A stretch of DNA of 64,000 nucleotides, taken from the NCBI GenBank assembly GCA_026129405.1, contig JAHCID010000001.1, forward strand, positions 899,237-963,236. Direction: 5' to 3'. The notes under the pieces were generated by a model. The model had not been told where the DNA came from. It made no database searches and saw nothing but the letters and a program-made list of their open reading frames with translations. Made by a program: the position numbers and the translations under genes. Positions 34,623 through 43,170 of the stretch are shown in pieces (the first letter of the stretch is position 1; every line of letters begins with the position of its first letter). The DNA is from a bacterium (GTDB lineage: Bacteria; Desulfobacterota; Binatia; DP-6).

Positions 34623-35633
34623 CTACGAGACCAGCAGCACCTTCCCGACGTTCACCCGCTCCTGGAGCATGCGGTGCGCCTTCGCCGCCTCGGCGAGCGG
34701 CACCGCCGCGTGGACCACGGGCGCGATCGTGCCCTTCTCGAAGCCGTCGATCAGCGTCCGCATCTCGCGGCGCAGCATGTCGATGTGCTCCCAGAGGTGG
34801 CCGAGGTTCACGCCGATGACCGCCTTGTTGTCGTTCATCAGCTTGATCGGATGGAACCAGGGCAGCTTCACGATCGCCGCCAGCGCGCGCAGCTTGCTCG
34901 GCTCGGTGCCGCTCGACGCCGACGACAGTCCGAAGCACACGAGACGCCCGAGCGGCGCGAGGCAGCGGTAGCTCTTGCGGAAGGCGCCCGTGGCGTCGAG
35001 CACGACGTCGACCCCGCGCCCGCCGGTGATGCGTCGCACGGCCTGCTCGAAGTCCTCGCTGCGGTAGTCGATGCACTCGGCGACGCCGGCGGCCTTGAGC
35101 CCCGCGTGCTTCGACGCCGATGCCGTGCCGATCACGCGGGCGCCCACCGCCTTGCACAGCTGGAGCGCCGCATGGCCGACGCCGCCCGCCGCGGCGTGCA
35201 CGAGCACCGTCTCGCCCGGCTGCAGGTTGCCGAAGCGGTAGAGCATCAGCACCGCCGTCAGGTAGTTCACCGGGATCGCGGCGCCCTGCTCGAAGCTCAT
35301 CGCGTCGGGCATCGGGAACACCTGTGCGGCGGGAACGGCGAGCATGTCCGTGTAGCCGCCGAAGCGGGTGAGCGCGAGGACGCGCTGCCCGGGCGCGAAG
35401 CCCTCGACGCCCGGCCCGAGGCGCTCGATCGTGCCGGAGACCTCGTAGCCGACGACGCAGGGGAACGGCGGCGCGTCGGGGTAGAAGCCCATGCGCGCGG
35501 AGACGTCGGCGAAGTTGACGCCGGCGGCGCGGACGCGCAGCAGCACCTGGCCGGCGGTCGGGACCGGATCGGGCGCCTCGCGTAGCTCGAGCACCTCGGG
35601 CGGACCGGCCTTGGGAATCCAGACGGAGCGCAT
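34623..35633 (-). CDS. Quinone-oxidoreductase-like MDR dehydrogenase
   Basis: 336 residues from the ATG at 35633. It is a zinc-free MDR protein: VRAAGVNFADVSARMGFYPD, the cofactor motif HAAAGGVGHAALQLCKA, and GRLVCFGLSS. The catalytic and structural zinc Cys of alcohol dehydrogenases are absent. The pattern resembles the quinone oxidoreductase/VAT-1 type group, which reduces quinones or enoyl compounds with NADPH. It is divergent from the acyl-CoA synthetase, and the 103-base gap should hold both promoters, but no clear box is visible. Confidence 0.85.
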   Translation of the reverse strand: MRSVWIPKAGPPEVLELREAPDPVPTAGQVLLRVRAAGVNFADVSARMGFYPDAPPFPCVVGYEVSGTIERLGPGVEGFAPGQRVLALTRFGGYTDMLAVPAAQVFPMPDAMSFEQGAAIPVNYLTAVLMLYRFGNLQPGETVLVHAAAGGVGHAALQLCKAVGARVIGTASASKHAGLKAAGVAECIDYRSEDFEQAVRRITGGRGVDVVLDATGAFRKSYRCLAPLGRLVCFGLSSASSGTEPSKLRALAAIVKLPWFHPIKLMNDNKAVIGVNLGHLWEHIDMLRREMRTLIDGFEKGTIAPVVHAAVPLAEAAKAHRMLQERVNVGKVLLVS

Positions 35634-35736
35634 CGTGGGCCCATAGCGCCGGGCTCGCAGCGGTTCAACGAGTCCGCGCCCCGGCGACGCGCTGCGCGGT
35701 TGCCGTCGGCGCCGGGCGATGCTTGGTACCCGGTCC

Positions 35737-37380
35737 ATGAATCTCGGACTCGCCCAGCAGGCCATCGCAGCCGGAGCCCCCGACCGCGAGTGCATCGTCA
35801 CCCCGACGCAACGTCTCACCTACGGCCAGCTGGCCGGGCGCGCCCGCCGGCTCGGCAACGTGCTGCACGCCGCCGGCCTCGGCTGCCGCCGCGAGCGCGG
35901 CGAGCTGGCCGGGCACGAGTCGGGCCAGGACCACCTCGGCATCTACATGCTGAACTGCCCCGAGTGGATCGAGTCGATGCTGGGCGCGTACCTGGCGCGG
36001 GTCGCGCCGTTCAACGTCAACTACCGCTACGTCGACGACGAGCTGCTCTACCTGCTGGCCGACGCCGAGTGCACGGCGCTCGTCTACCACGCCCGCTACG
36101 CCCCGGTGCTGGCGCGCCTGCGCGACCGGCTGCCGAAGCTGCGCCTGCTGCTCCAGGTCGCCGACGAGTCCGGCCATCCGCTGCTGCCCGGAGCCCAGGA
36201 TTACGAGGCGGCCCTCGCCGCCGCGCCCGACACGCGCCCGCCGGTCGAGCCGTCGTCCGACGACCTCTACATCCTCTACACCGGCGGCACGACGGGCGCG
36301 CCGAAGGGCGTCCTCTGGCGCCAGGAGGACATCTACCACGCGGCGATGACCGGCGGCGCACCGGGCATGCCGGGGGCGGCGAGCGTCGGGGATCTCGCGC
36401 AGGAGGCGGTCTCGAGCGGCGGCTTCATGCGGACGCTGACCACGCCGCCGCTCATGCACGGCGCGGCGCAGTGGCTGGCCTTCGGGTCGCTGCACAAGGG
36501 CGGCACCGTCGTCCTGCAGGGCAAGCCCGAGAAGCTCGATCCCGTCGACGTGCTGACGCTGGTCGAGCGCGAGGGCTGCAACACGCTGACGCTGGTGGGC
36601 GACGCCTTCGCGCGCCCCATCGTCGACGAGCTGCGGCGCAAGGCCTACGACCTGTCGCGCCTGTTCGTCATCGGCTCCGGCGGCGCCATCCTGTCGCCGC
36701 ACATGAAGGAAGCGCTGCTCGAGCTCGTGCCGCACGCGATGGTCGTCGACGGCTTCGGCTCGTCCGAGACCGGCGCCCACGGCTCGCTCGCCACCCGTGC
36801 CGGCGACGACGCCAAGACCGGCAAGTTCGCCATGTCGAACACGCTCATCCTGACGAGCGACCTCTCCGGCGAGCTGCCGCAGGACTCGACCGAGACCGGC
36901 TGGCTCGCCCGCGTCGGCCACATGCCGCTCGGCTACTTCAAGGACGCGGCGAAGACCGCGAAGACCTTCGTCGCGATCGCGGGCACGCGCTACGCCGTCC
37001 CCGGCGATCACGCCCAGTACAACCCCGACGGCTCGATCAACGTCCTCGGCCGCGGCTCGGTCTGCATCAACTCGGGCGGCGAGAAGATATACCCCGAGGA
37101 GATCGAGCAGGTGCTGCGCAAGCACGCGCAGGTCTACGACGCCGTCGTCGTCGGCACGCCCGACGAGCGCTTCGGCGAGCAGGTGACGGCGGTCGTGCAG
37201 CCGCGCCCCGGCGCCCGCCTCGAGCCCGCCGAGCTCGCCAACTTCGCCGGCCAGCATCTCGCCCGCTACAAGCTCCCGAAGACGTTCGTCGTGGTCGACG
37301 AGATGGTCCGCAGTCCCAGCGGCAAGCCGGACTACCGCTGGGCGAAACAGCGGGGCATGGAGGCGCGCGGGCTGGCGTAA
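35737..37380 (+). CDS. Acyl-CoA synthetase (AMP-binding family)
   Basis: 547 residues. The ATP-binding signature YILYTGGTTGAPKGVLW is near residue 178, DGFGSSETG near 340, the YNPDGSINVLGRGS loop and the GGEKIYPEEIE hinge follow, and the C-terminal lysine lies in SPSGKPDYRW. It forms an acyl-AMP and then acyl-CoA in the cytoplasm. The order resembles FadD-type enzymes for steroid or fatty-acid side chains. The ATG at 35737 is preferred over 35719. The YbaK-like gene follows 15 bases after the stop. Confidence 0.9.
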   Translation: MNLGLAQQAIAAGAPDRECIVTPTQRLTYGQLAGRARRLGNVLHAAGLGCRRERGELAGHESGQDHLGIYMLNCPEWIESMLGAYLARVAPFNVNYRYVDDELLYLLADAECTALVYHARYAPVLARLRDRLPKLRLLLQVADESGHPLLPGAQDYEAALAAAPDTRPPVEPSSDDLYILYTGGTTGAPKGVLWRQEDIYHAAMTGGAPGMPGAASVGDLAQEAVSSGGFMRTLTTPPLMHGAAQWLAFGSLHKGGTVVLQGKPEKLDPVDVLTLVEREGCNTLTLVGDAFARPIVDELRRKAYDLSRLFVIGSGGAILSPHMKEALLELVPHAMVVDGFGSSETGAHGSLATRAGDDAKTGKFAMSNTLILTSDLSGELPQDSTETGWLARVGHMPLGYFKDAAKTAKTFVAIAGTRYAVPGDHAQYNPDGSINVLGRGSVCINSGGEKIYPEEIEQVLRKHAQVYDAVVVGTPDERFGEQVTAVVQPRPGARLEPAELANFAGQHLARYKLPKTFVVVDEMVRSPSGKPDYRWAKQRGMEARGLA

Positions 37381-37395
37381 GGCGGGCAGGGCCGC

Positions 37396-37878
37396 ATGCC
37401 CACGCGCACCAACGCCATGCGCCTGCTCGACGCGCGCGGCATCGCGTACCGCGCGGTCGAGTACGACGCTGGGCGGAAGTTCCACGACGCGGTCGAGGTG
37501 GCCGCGCTCCTCGGGGCGCCGCTCGACAGCGTGTGGAAGACGCTGGTCGTGCTGCGCGAGGACGGCGGGCGGCCGTGCCTCGTCATGATCCCGGCGGCCA
37601 TGCACCTCGATCTCAAGCGTTGCGCCCGCGCCGTGGCGACGAAGGCGGTGCGGATGGCGTCGCAGCGCGAGGCGGAGAAGCTGACGGGGCTCCAGGTGGG
37701 CGGCATCTCGGCGCTCATGCTCGTCGGCAAGCCGTTCGACGTGTGGATCGACGACAGCGTCGAGCTGCTGGGCACGGTACACGTGAGTGCCGGCGTCCGC
37801 GGCCTCGATCTGGAGCTCCGGGTCGCGGATCTCCTGGCGGTGACGGGGGCGCAGCGGGCCGACGTCGCCGGGGCGTGA
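37396..37878 (+). CDS. ybaK: YbaK/EbsC-type aminoacyl-tRNA deacylase
   Basis: 160 residues. The family Lys48 is in DSVWKTLVV, with MIPAAMHLDLKRCARAV and TGLQVGGISALML later, which matches the YbaK fold. YbaK hydrolyses Cys-tRNA(Pro) and related mischarged tRNA to keep translation accurate. It follows the acyl-CoA synthetase by 15 bases, likely only through transcript sharing. It has full length and no sign of damage. Confidence 0.9.
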   Translation: MPTRTNAMRLLDARGIAYRAVEYDAGRKFHDAVEVAALLGAPLDSVWKTLVVLREDGGRPCLVMIPAAMHLDLKRCARAVATKAVRMASQREAEKLTGLQVGGISALMLVGKPFDVWIDDSVELLGTVHVSAGVRGLDLELRVADLLAVTGAQRADVAGA

Positions 37879-38020
37879 GCCGCGCCAAGCGGCGCGCGGT
37901 CGCCGGGCCGACGCCACCCGCGGCCGGTGGCGGTCGTACGCGGCCCGTCGCATGCGTCGATCGTGCGCCCCGACGACACGTCCTGGACGCCCGAGTACGA
38001 GGCGGTCCTGCGACGGATGA

Positions 38021-38257
38021 CACCTGGCGCGCGCCCGCGAGCCGGCCGTCGACGCCGAGGTCGTCCGGGTGGCGCCGCCGGAGTACGTGATCGTGCGTAC
38101 GCTCGAGTACGACCGGGAGGGTGGCTCGGAGAAGCACGTGCGCGACATCCACGCGATGCTCCGGGTGTCCGGCCCGGACGTCGATCGTACCGCGCTGGAG
38201 ACGTGGGTCGCGCGCCGCGGGCTGGCCGAGGTCTGGGGCCGCGTCGCGACGCCATGA
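38021..38257 (+). pseudogene. C-terminal remnant of a nucleotidyltransferase-like protein
   Basis: The frame after a stop at 38018 reads ARAREPAVDAEVVRVAPPEY, VIVRTLEYDREGGSEKHVRD and IHAMLRVSGPDVDR, then WVARRGLAEVW. This resembles the C-terminal end of small nucleotidyltransferase-like proteins that carry the pattern APPEYVIVRKLEF and HLRDI. The catalytic N-terminal part with its GS-x-DxD motif is missing. Between 37880 and 38020 no matching part is found in the same frame. It could be a truncated gene or a short gene started at a GTG at 38069. Confidence 0.45.
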
Positions 38258-38298
38258 GAGTCGTTCGCCCGGCCGCGCCTGCGTGCTACATCCCGCCC

Positions 38299-38736
38299 AT
38301 GCGAGTCCTGATCGCCTTCCTGAGCGGCCTCCTGGCCGCCTTCGTCATGACCGGGTGCTGCGGCGGCGAGCGCGCGTCGCGCGACGTCGAGCACGTCGAG
38401 GAGGCGCTCGCGGCCTACCGTCACGACCCGTCGCCCGCGGCGGCGGCCGACGTCGAGGCGGCCTTCGCCCGCCTCGACGCGAAGATCGCGGCGATGCGTG
38501 CCGAGGCGCTGCGCGAGGACGAGGACGATCGGGCCGCGCTCGACGCCGAGATCGCCCGGCTCGAGGCGCGCCGGAGCGACCTGCGCCGTGAGTCGGTCGA
38601 CACCGGCATGCGCGCGGCGGGCGCGGCGGCCGGGGATGCGTTGCGGACGATCGGCGAGTCGCTCGGGAAGCAGCTCGAGGAGGCCGGCCGCAAGCTGCGC
38701 GAGGCGGCGTCGGGCGCGGCACCGGCGAACCCGTAG
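38299..38736 (+). CDS. Small coiled-coil lipoprotein
   Basis: 145 residues. A lipoprotein signal (IAFLSGLLAAFVMTGC, Cys18) is followed by a long charged coiled coil (VEAAFARLDAKIAAMRAEAL, EIARLEARRSDLRRE) and a helix with GDALRTIGESLGKQL. It probably sits in the periplasm or outer membrane. It ends 6 bases from the convergent HDOD gene. No family is recognised. Confidence 0.7.
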   Translation: MRVLIAFLSGLLAAFVMTGCCGGERASRDVEHVEEALAAYRHDPSPAAAADVEAAFARLDAKIAAMRAEALREDEDDRAALDAEIARLEARRSDLRRESVDTGMRAAGAAAGDALRTIGESLGKQLEEAGRKLREAASGAAPANP

Positions 38737-38742
38737 TCCGGG

Positions 38743-39690
38743 TCAGTCCTCGAACATGCCGCCGAGCGAGGACTGCTCCTTCAGGAGCGCGGTCCAGATC
38801 TCCTTCCACGAATCCGCGTCGAGCAGGCCCGGCGCGAAGGCGCGGAGCTCGTCGAGGATGTCCTGGCGGGAGATGTCGCCGCTCGCGTCGGTCGAGTGCA
38901 CGAGGCGATCGGCCATCGCCACGATGGCCGGCAGGTCGAGGCCGAACTCGGGGTTCAGCGGCTCGGTGTGCAGCGCGACCGGCTCGACGAGCGCCGGCGG
39001 CATGCCCCAGAGCTGGAGCAGCCAGCCGCCCACGGTGGCGTGGTTGCAGCCGAAGGCCTCGTGCTCGGCCACGGCGGCGCCGCCCATCTCGCCGGCATCG
39101 TCGAGCAGCGACCAGTAGGTCTCGCCGAGCCGCAGGCCGAGGACGAGCTTGCCGACGTCGTGCAGGAGGCCGGCGGTGAAGGCCTGGCCGCCGTCGGCGC
39201 GCATGCGCTCGGCGAGCAGCTTCGCCGCCGACGCCACCATCGAGGTGTGATGCCACATCTTCTTGCGGTAGCGACGGCTGTCCGCGGTCGAGCCCTCGAG
39301 GGCGCCCCAGACGCTGAGGCCGAGCACCAGGTCGCGGACGCGTGCGAAGCCGAGCAGCGTCACCGCGTGCGAGATGCCGGTGACCCGCGTCCGCACCGCG
39401 AACAGCGCGCTGTTCGCGAGGCGCAGCAGGCGGGCGGCGAGCGACTGATCGCGCTCGATGAGCTGCGCCAGGGCGCGCAGGTTGACGTCTTCGCGGTTGA
39501 TGGCCACCAGCATGCGCTGCGCGACCTCGGGTGCGGACGGCAGCGATTCGACGGCCATCAGCTCGCGGTAGAAGCGCTCGAGGACGGGCGACCGCTGGGG
39601 CGTGTCCCACGTGCGCCGGCGGGTCACCTGGGACACGGCGGCTGCTGGAAGGGCCATCGGTGCTGCGGGCAGCAACCGCCATGCCAGCAT
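38743..39690 (-). CDS. HDOD-domain signalling protein
   Basis: 315 residues. The HDOD domain spans about 45-260: LPSAPEVAQRMLVAINRED, LLRLANSALFAVRTRVT, TLLGFARVRDLVL, WHHT, AGLLHDVGKLVL and EHEAFGCNHATVGGWLL. HDOD proteins are usually non-catalytic members of the HD superfamily that work in regulation, and the HD pair is kept here (LLHDVGK). The start at 39690 is the first ATG, and a later ATG at 39657 may be used. It is divergent from the cyclase gene, so the two could share control. Confidence 0.85.
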   Translation of the reverse strand: MLAWRLLPAAPMALPAAAVSQVTRRRTWDTPQRSPVLERFYRELMAVESLPSAPEVAQRMLVAINREDVNLRALAQLIERDQSLAARLLRLANSALFAVRTRVTGISHAVTLLGFARVRDLVLGLSVWGALEGSTADSRRYRKKMWHHTSMVASAAKLLAERMRADGGQAFTAGLLHDVGKLVLGLRLGETYWSLLDDAGEMGGAAVAEHEAFGCNHATVGGWLLQLWGMPPALVEPVALHTEPLNPEFGLDLPAIVAMADRLVHSTDASGDISRQDILDELRAFAPGLLDADSWKEIWTALLKEQSSLGGMFED

Positions 39691-39816
39691 CCGGCGACCG
39701 TGCGCCCTGGGCTCGCGGTCCCACGAGCGTCACGACGTCGACGCTCGCGCGCACGAATGGCGCCCCTGTCCTCATCGCAAGTTGACTTGCCCGGGGACGC
39801 GGCGTACCCGCCCTCC

Positions 39817-42800
39817 ATGCGCTGCGTCACGTGCGGCGTCGATCTGATCGCGGGCAAACCGTTCTGCCACGCCTGTGGAGCTCGCGTCGCGTCGCACTGC
39901 GGGAGCTGCGGAGCGATCCTCCAGGCAGGGTGGCGCTTCTGCCCCGACTGCGGCGCCGGGGTCGAAGGGGACGCGGCGCCGTCCCCGGCCGATCCGGTCG
40001 CTCGCGTGCTGGCGCGACGTCGCGACGCCGGCGGCGGTCCCACCGTCGTCGCTGCGTCCGGGCCGGTCGAGGGCGAGCGCAAGGTCGTCTCGGTGTTGTT
40101 CTGCGATCTCGTCGGCTCGACCGCGATCGCCGATCGTCTCGACCCCGAGGACTTCCACGAGCTCATCGAGCAGTACCTCGACGTCGCCGTGTCCGAGGTC
40201 TACCGGCGCGGCGGCGTGGTGACGCAGCTCGCGGGCGACGGCGTGATGGCCCTGTTCGGCGCGCCGGTCGCGCACGAGGACGCCCCGCACCGCGCCGTGC
40301 GCGCGGCGCTCGCCATCCGCGACGCCGTCGAGGCCCTGTCGCAGCGCCTGCGCGCGCGCCACGACGCCGGGCTGGAGCTGCGCATCGGCGTCAACACCGG
40401 GCCCGTCGTCGCCGGCACCGTCGGCAACGACCGTCGCATGGAGTACACGGCGATCGGCGACACGACGAACCTCGCCGCCCGGCTCGAGGCTGCCGCCGAG
40501 CCCGGCGTGATCCTCATCAGCGAGTCGACGCACCGGCTCGTGCGCGGGCACTTCGAGGTCGAGCCCATCGGCCAGCTCGCGCTGCGCGGCAAGAGCGAGC
40601 CGGTCGCGGCCTACGCGGTGCGCGACTGGCGGGGGCCGGCGGCGGCGATGTCGATCGCCGAGGCGCGCGGGCTGACCCCGTTCGTCGGCCGCGCCGGCGA
40701 GCTGGCGCGGCTGGAAGACGCCTACCTGCGGCTCGGCGACGGCGGCATGCAGGTGATCGCGGTCGTGGGCGACGCCGGTAGCGGCAAGTCGCGCCTCGTG
40801 CACGAGTTCCGGCAGCGGCTCGCCGGTGAGTCGGCCGCGCTCTTCGAGGGCCGCTGCGCCTCCATGCTGCACGGGCTGCCCTACCACCCCTTCCTCAGCA
40901 TGATGGGGACCTGGTTCGATCTCGACTGGGAGGACGACGTCGAGGTCGCCTGCGAGAAGGTCTCGCGCCGCTTCGGCGTTCCCTACGAGGAGGTGGAGCG
41001 CACGTATCCCGTCCTCTGCCGCTTCCTCTCGTTGCCGATCGAGCAACTCGCCGACCAGCCCGCCGACCAGCTGAAGCGCGAGACCTTCGACGCCGTCGCG
41101 CGCCTCATCATGGGCGAGGCGGCGCGGCGTCCGGTGGTGATCGTCCTCGAGGACCTGCACTGGATCGACGAGCCGTCGCGCGAGCTGCTCGAGGATCTCA
41201 TGCGGCGGCTCCACAGCGCCCACGTGCTGGTGCTGCTCACGCATCGCCCGGAGACGGCGCCGACGTTCCAGATCGCGACCGCGTTCTCGCAGCTCCTCCT
41301 GCGCCGCCTCGACGAGGCCGACGTCCGGCGCATCGCCGAGGCGGTCGCCGGCGGTACGTTGCCCGCCGACCTCGCGCCGGTGCTGGTCGCGAGGGCGGCG
41401 GGCAGTCCGTTCTTCGCCGAGGAGCTGGTGCGCGGGATGTGCGAGGACGGCACGCTCGTCTGCGAGGACGGCCACGTGCGCCTCACGCGGGCGCTGCGCG
41501 AGATGCCGATCCCCGGCACGATCCAGGAGGTCATCGCCGCGCGCCTCGATCGCTTGAGCGCCGCGGCCAAGCGCATCGTGCAGGTGGCGGCGGTGCTGGG
41601 CCGCCAGTTCCGCCGCAGCCAGCTCGAGGAGCTGCTCGCCGGCGAGCAGCTCGACGTGCCGCGCGAGCTCGAGGAGCTCGAGCGGCGCGGGCTCCTCCAC
41701 CGCAAGAACCTCCTCGCCGCCGACGAGTTCCGCTTCGGCGAGAGCCTCACCCAGGAGATCGCCTACGAGACCCTGCTCCTGCGCCAGCGCCGCCAGCTGC
41801 ACGAGCGCATCGGCCGCATGCTCGAAGGCGAGGACGCCGATCGGCCGGCCGAGCACGCGGCGCTGCTCGCACACCACTACGCGCACAGCGACGACCACGT
41901 GAAGGCCGTCGACGCCCTGCTGCGCGCCGCGACCGAGGCCGAGCGCCTGCCGTCGTACCGCGTCGCCTCGCAGTACTACCGCCAGGCATGGCAGCTCGCC
42001 GAGAGCGTGCTCGGCGAGCGCGAGGACGGGCACTTCCACCGCGCTGCGCTCGCGGGCGCCGCCGGCTTCGCCCGCCTCACCGTGTTCTTCGGCGGCGACG
42101 ACGTCTGCGAGGCGCAGCGGGCGTCCGGCCGCGGCGTCGAGCTCGCGGAGATGCTCGGGCAGCCGGCCCAGGTCGCGAACCTGCGCTACTTCCGCGGCGT
42201 GCTCACCATCATGGGCCCCGAGGCCGACTACAAGACCGGGCTCCACATGGCCGAGGAGGGCCTCGCGCTGGCGCGGCGGCTCGGGCTGCGCGACGTCGTC
42301 CAGCGCATCGTGCGCGGCGTCGCGATGAACTACACCGCCGACGGCCGCTTCGCGCAGGCCGAGGCGGCGGTGGCCGAGACGCTCGCCGAGCTCGAGCGCG
42401 ACGGGCTCACGACCGGCGAGATGTACCTCAGCACGCTCTGGGTGCGGGACATCACCCGCTACGCGAGCGACCGCTGGGACGAGGTCCTCGACAACGGCTA
42501 TCACACCAACGCGCTGGCGCTGCAGTCGGGAAACCGCACCATGCGCACCGCGATGGCGACGCTCTTCGCGCCGATCCACTACCTGCGCGGCGACTACGAG
42601 GAGGCGCGCCGCTGGGCCGATCTCGGGCTCGACCTCGCGGAGCAGATCGCCAACGTCAACGCCTACGCCACCGCGGCCTCGCTGGCGATGCTGACGCGCA
42701 CGCGGCTCGGCGAGACGTTCGACCCGGCGCCCTACGTCGATCGCATCGAGAAGGGGCTCGCCGCCGCCGGCACGATGCAGCTGAACACCCGCTTCGTCGG

Positions 42801-43170
42801 CGAAGCCCTGCTCGCGATCGGCGACGTCGACCGCGCCGACCGCATCACCGCGGGGCTGGTGGGCCGGCTCGGCGGCCGGCTCCGCCAGCTGCTCGTGCTG
42901 CTCGCGCGCGGCGACGTCCTCGTGCGGCGCGGCCGGCTGGGCGAGGCGGCGGGCTGCTTCGCCGAGGCCCGCAACCTCGCGGAGCTGATCGGCTCGCGCA
43001 GCGGCCTCGTCGGTGCGCTGCTCGGCGGTGCGGAGGTCGCGCTCGCCCGCGGCGCCACGCCGTGCGGGGTCGAGCGCGCCGCCGAGCTGGCCGACGAGCT
43101 CCGCATCGTGCATCTCGCCCCGCGCCTCGCCGCCGTGCGTGGCGCCGTCCTCGAGCTCCGCGGCGCGTGA
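39817..43170 (+). CDS. Class III nucleotide cyclase / AAA ATPase / TPR-like signalling protein with zinc ribbon
   Basis: 1117 residues. Residues 3-45 form a double zinc ribbon with four C-x2-C type pairs. Residues 88-270 are a class III cyclase domain with metal-binding Asp97 and Asp141 and the Asn218-x3-Arg222 pair. The substrate-reading Lys of adenylate cyclases appears as Gln137. An AAA ATPase follows with Walker A GDAGSGKS near 318 and Walker B VVIVLEDLHWIDEPS. The rest is helical TPR-like repeats to the end. The architecture matches large STAND-type cyclases. Its last bases overlap the mprF start (GTGA). Confidence 0.88.
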   Translation: MRCVTCGVDLIAGKPFCHACGARVASHCGSCGAILQAGWRFCPDCGAGVEGDAAPSPADPVARVLARRRDAGGGPTVVAASGPVEGERKVVSVLFCDLVGSTAIADRLDPEDFHELIEQYLDVAVSEVYRRGGVVTQLAGDGVMALFGAPVAHEDAPHRAVRAALAIRDAVEALSQRLRARHDAGLELRIGVNTGPVVAGTVGNDRRMEYTAIGDTTNLAARLEAAAEPGVILISESTHRLVRGHFEVEPIGQLALRGKSEPVAAYAVRDWRGPAAAMSIAEARGLTPFVGRAGELARLEDAYLRLGDGGMQVIAVVGDAGSGKSRLVHEFRQRLAGESAALFEGRCASMLHGLPYHPFLSMMGTWFDLDWEDDVEVACEKVSRRFGVPYEEVERTYPVLCRFLSLPIEQLADQPADQLKRETFDAVARLIMGEAARRPVVIVLEDLHWIDEPSRELLEDLMRRLHSAHVLVLLTHRPETAPTFQIATAFSQLLLRRLDEADVRRIAEAVAGGTLPADLAPVLVARAAGSPFFAEELVRGMCEDGTLVCEDGHVRLTRALREMPIPGTIQEVIAARLDRLSAAAKRIVQVAAVLGRQFRRSQLEELLAGEQLDVPRELEELERRGLLHRKNLLAADEFRFGESLTQEIAYETLLLRQRRQLHERIGRMLEGEDADRPAEHAALLAHHYAHSDDHVKAVDALLRAATEAERLPSYRVASQYYRQAWQLAESVLGEREDGHFHRAALAGAAGFARLTVFFGGDDVCEAQRASGRGVELAEMLGQPAQVANLRYFRGVLTIMGPEADYKTGLHMAEEGLALARRLGLRDVVQRIVRGVAMNYTADGRFAQAEAAVAETLAELERDGLTTGEMYLSTLWVRDITRYASDRWDEVLDNGYHTNALALQSGNRTMRTAMATLFAPIHYLRGDYEEARRWADLGLDLAEQIANVNAYATAASLAMLTRTRLGETFDPAPYVDRIEKGLAAAGTMQLNTRFVGEALLAIGDVDRADRITAGLVGRLGGRLRQLLVLLARGDVLVRRGRLGEAAGCFAEARNLAELIGSRSGLVGALLGGAEVALARGATPCGVERAAELADELRIVHLAPRLAAVRGAVLELRGA

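Noticed and set aside
37927-38298. N-terminal extension of the small lipoprotein
   Set aside because: The lipoprotein signal begins at 38299. The upstream part of the frame is Arg-rich and overlaps the nucleotidyltransferase remnant in another frame.
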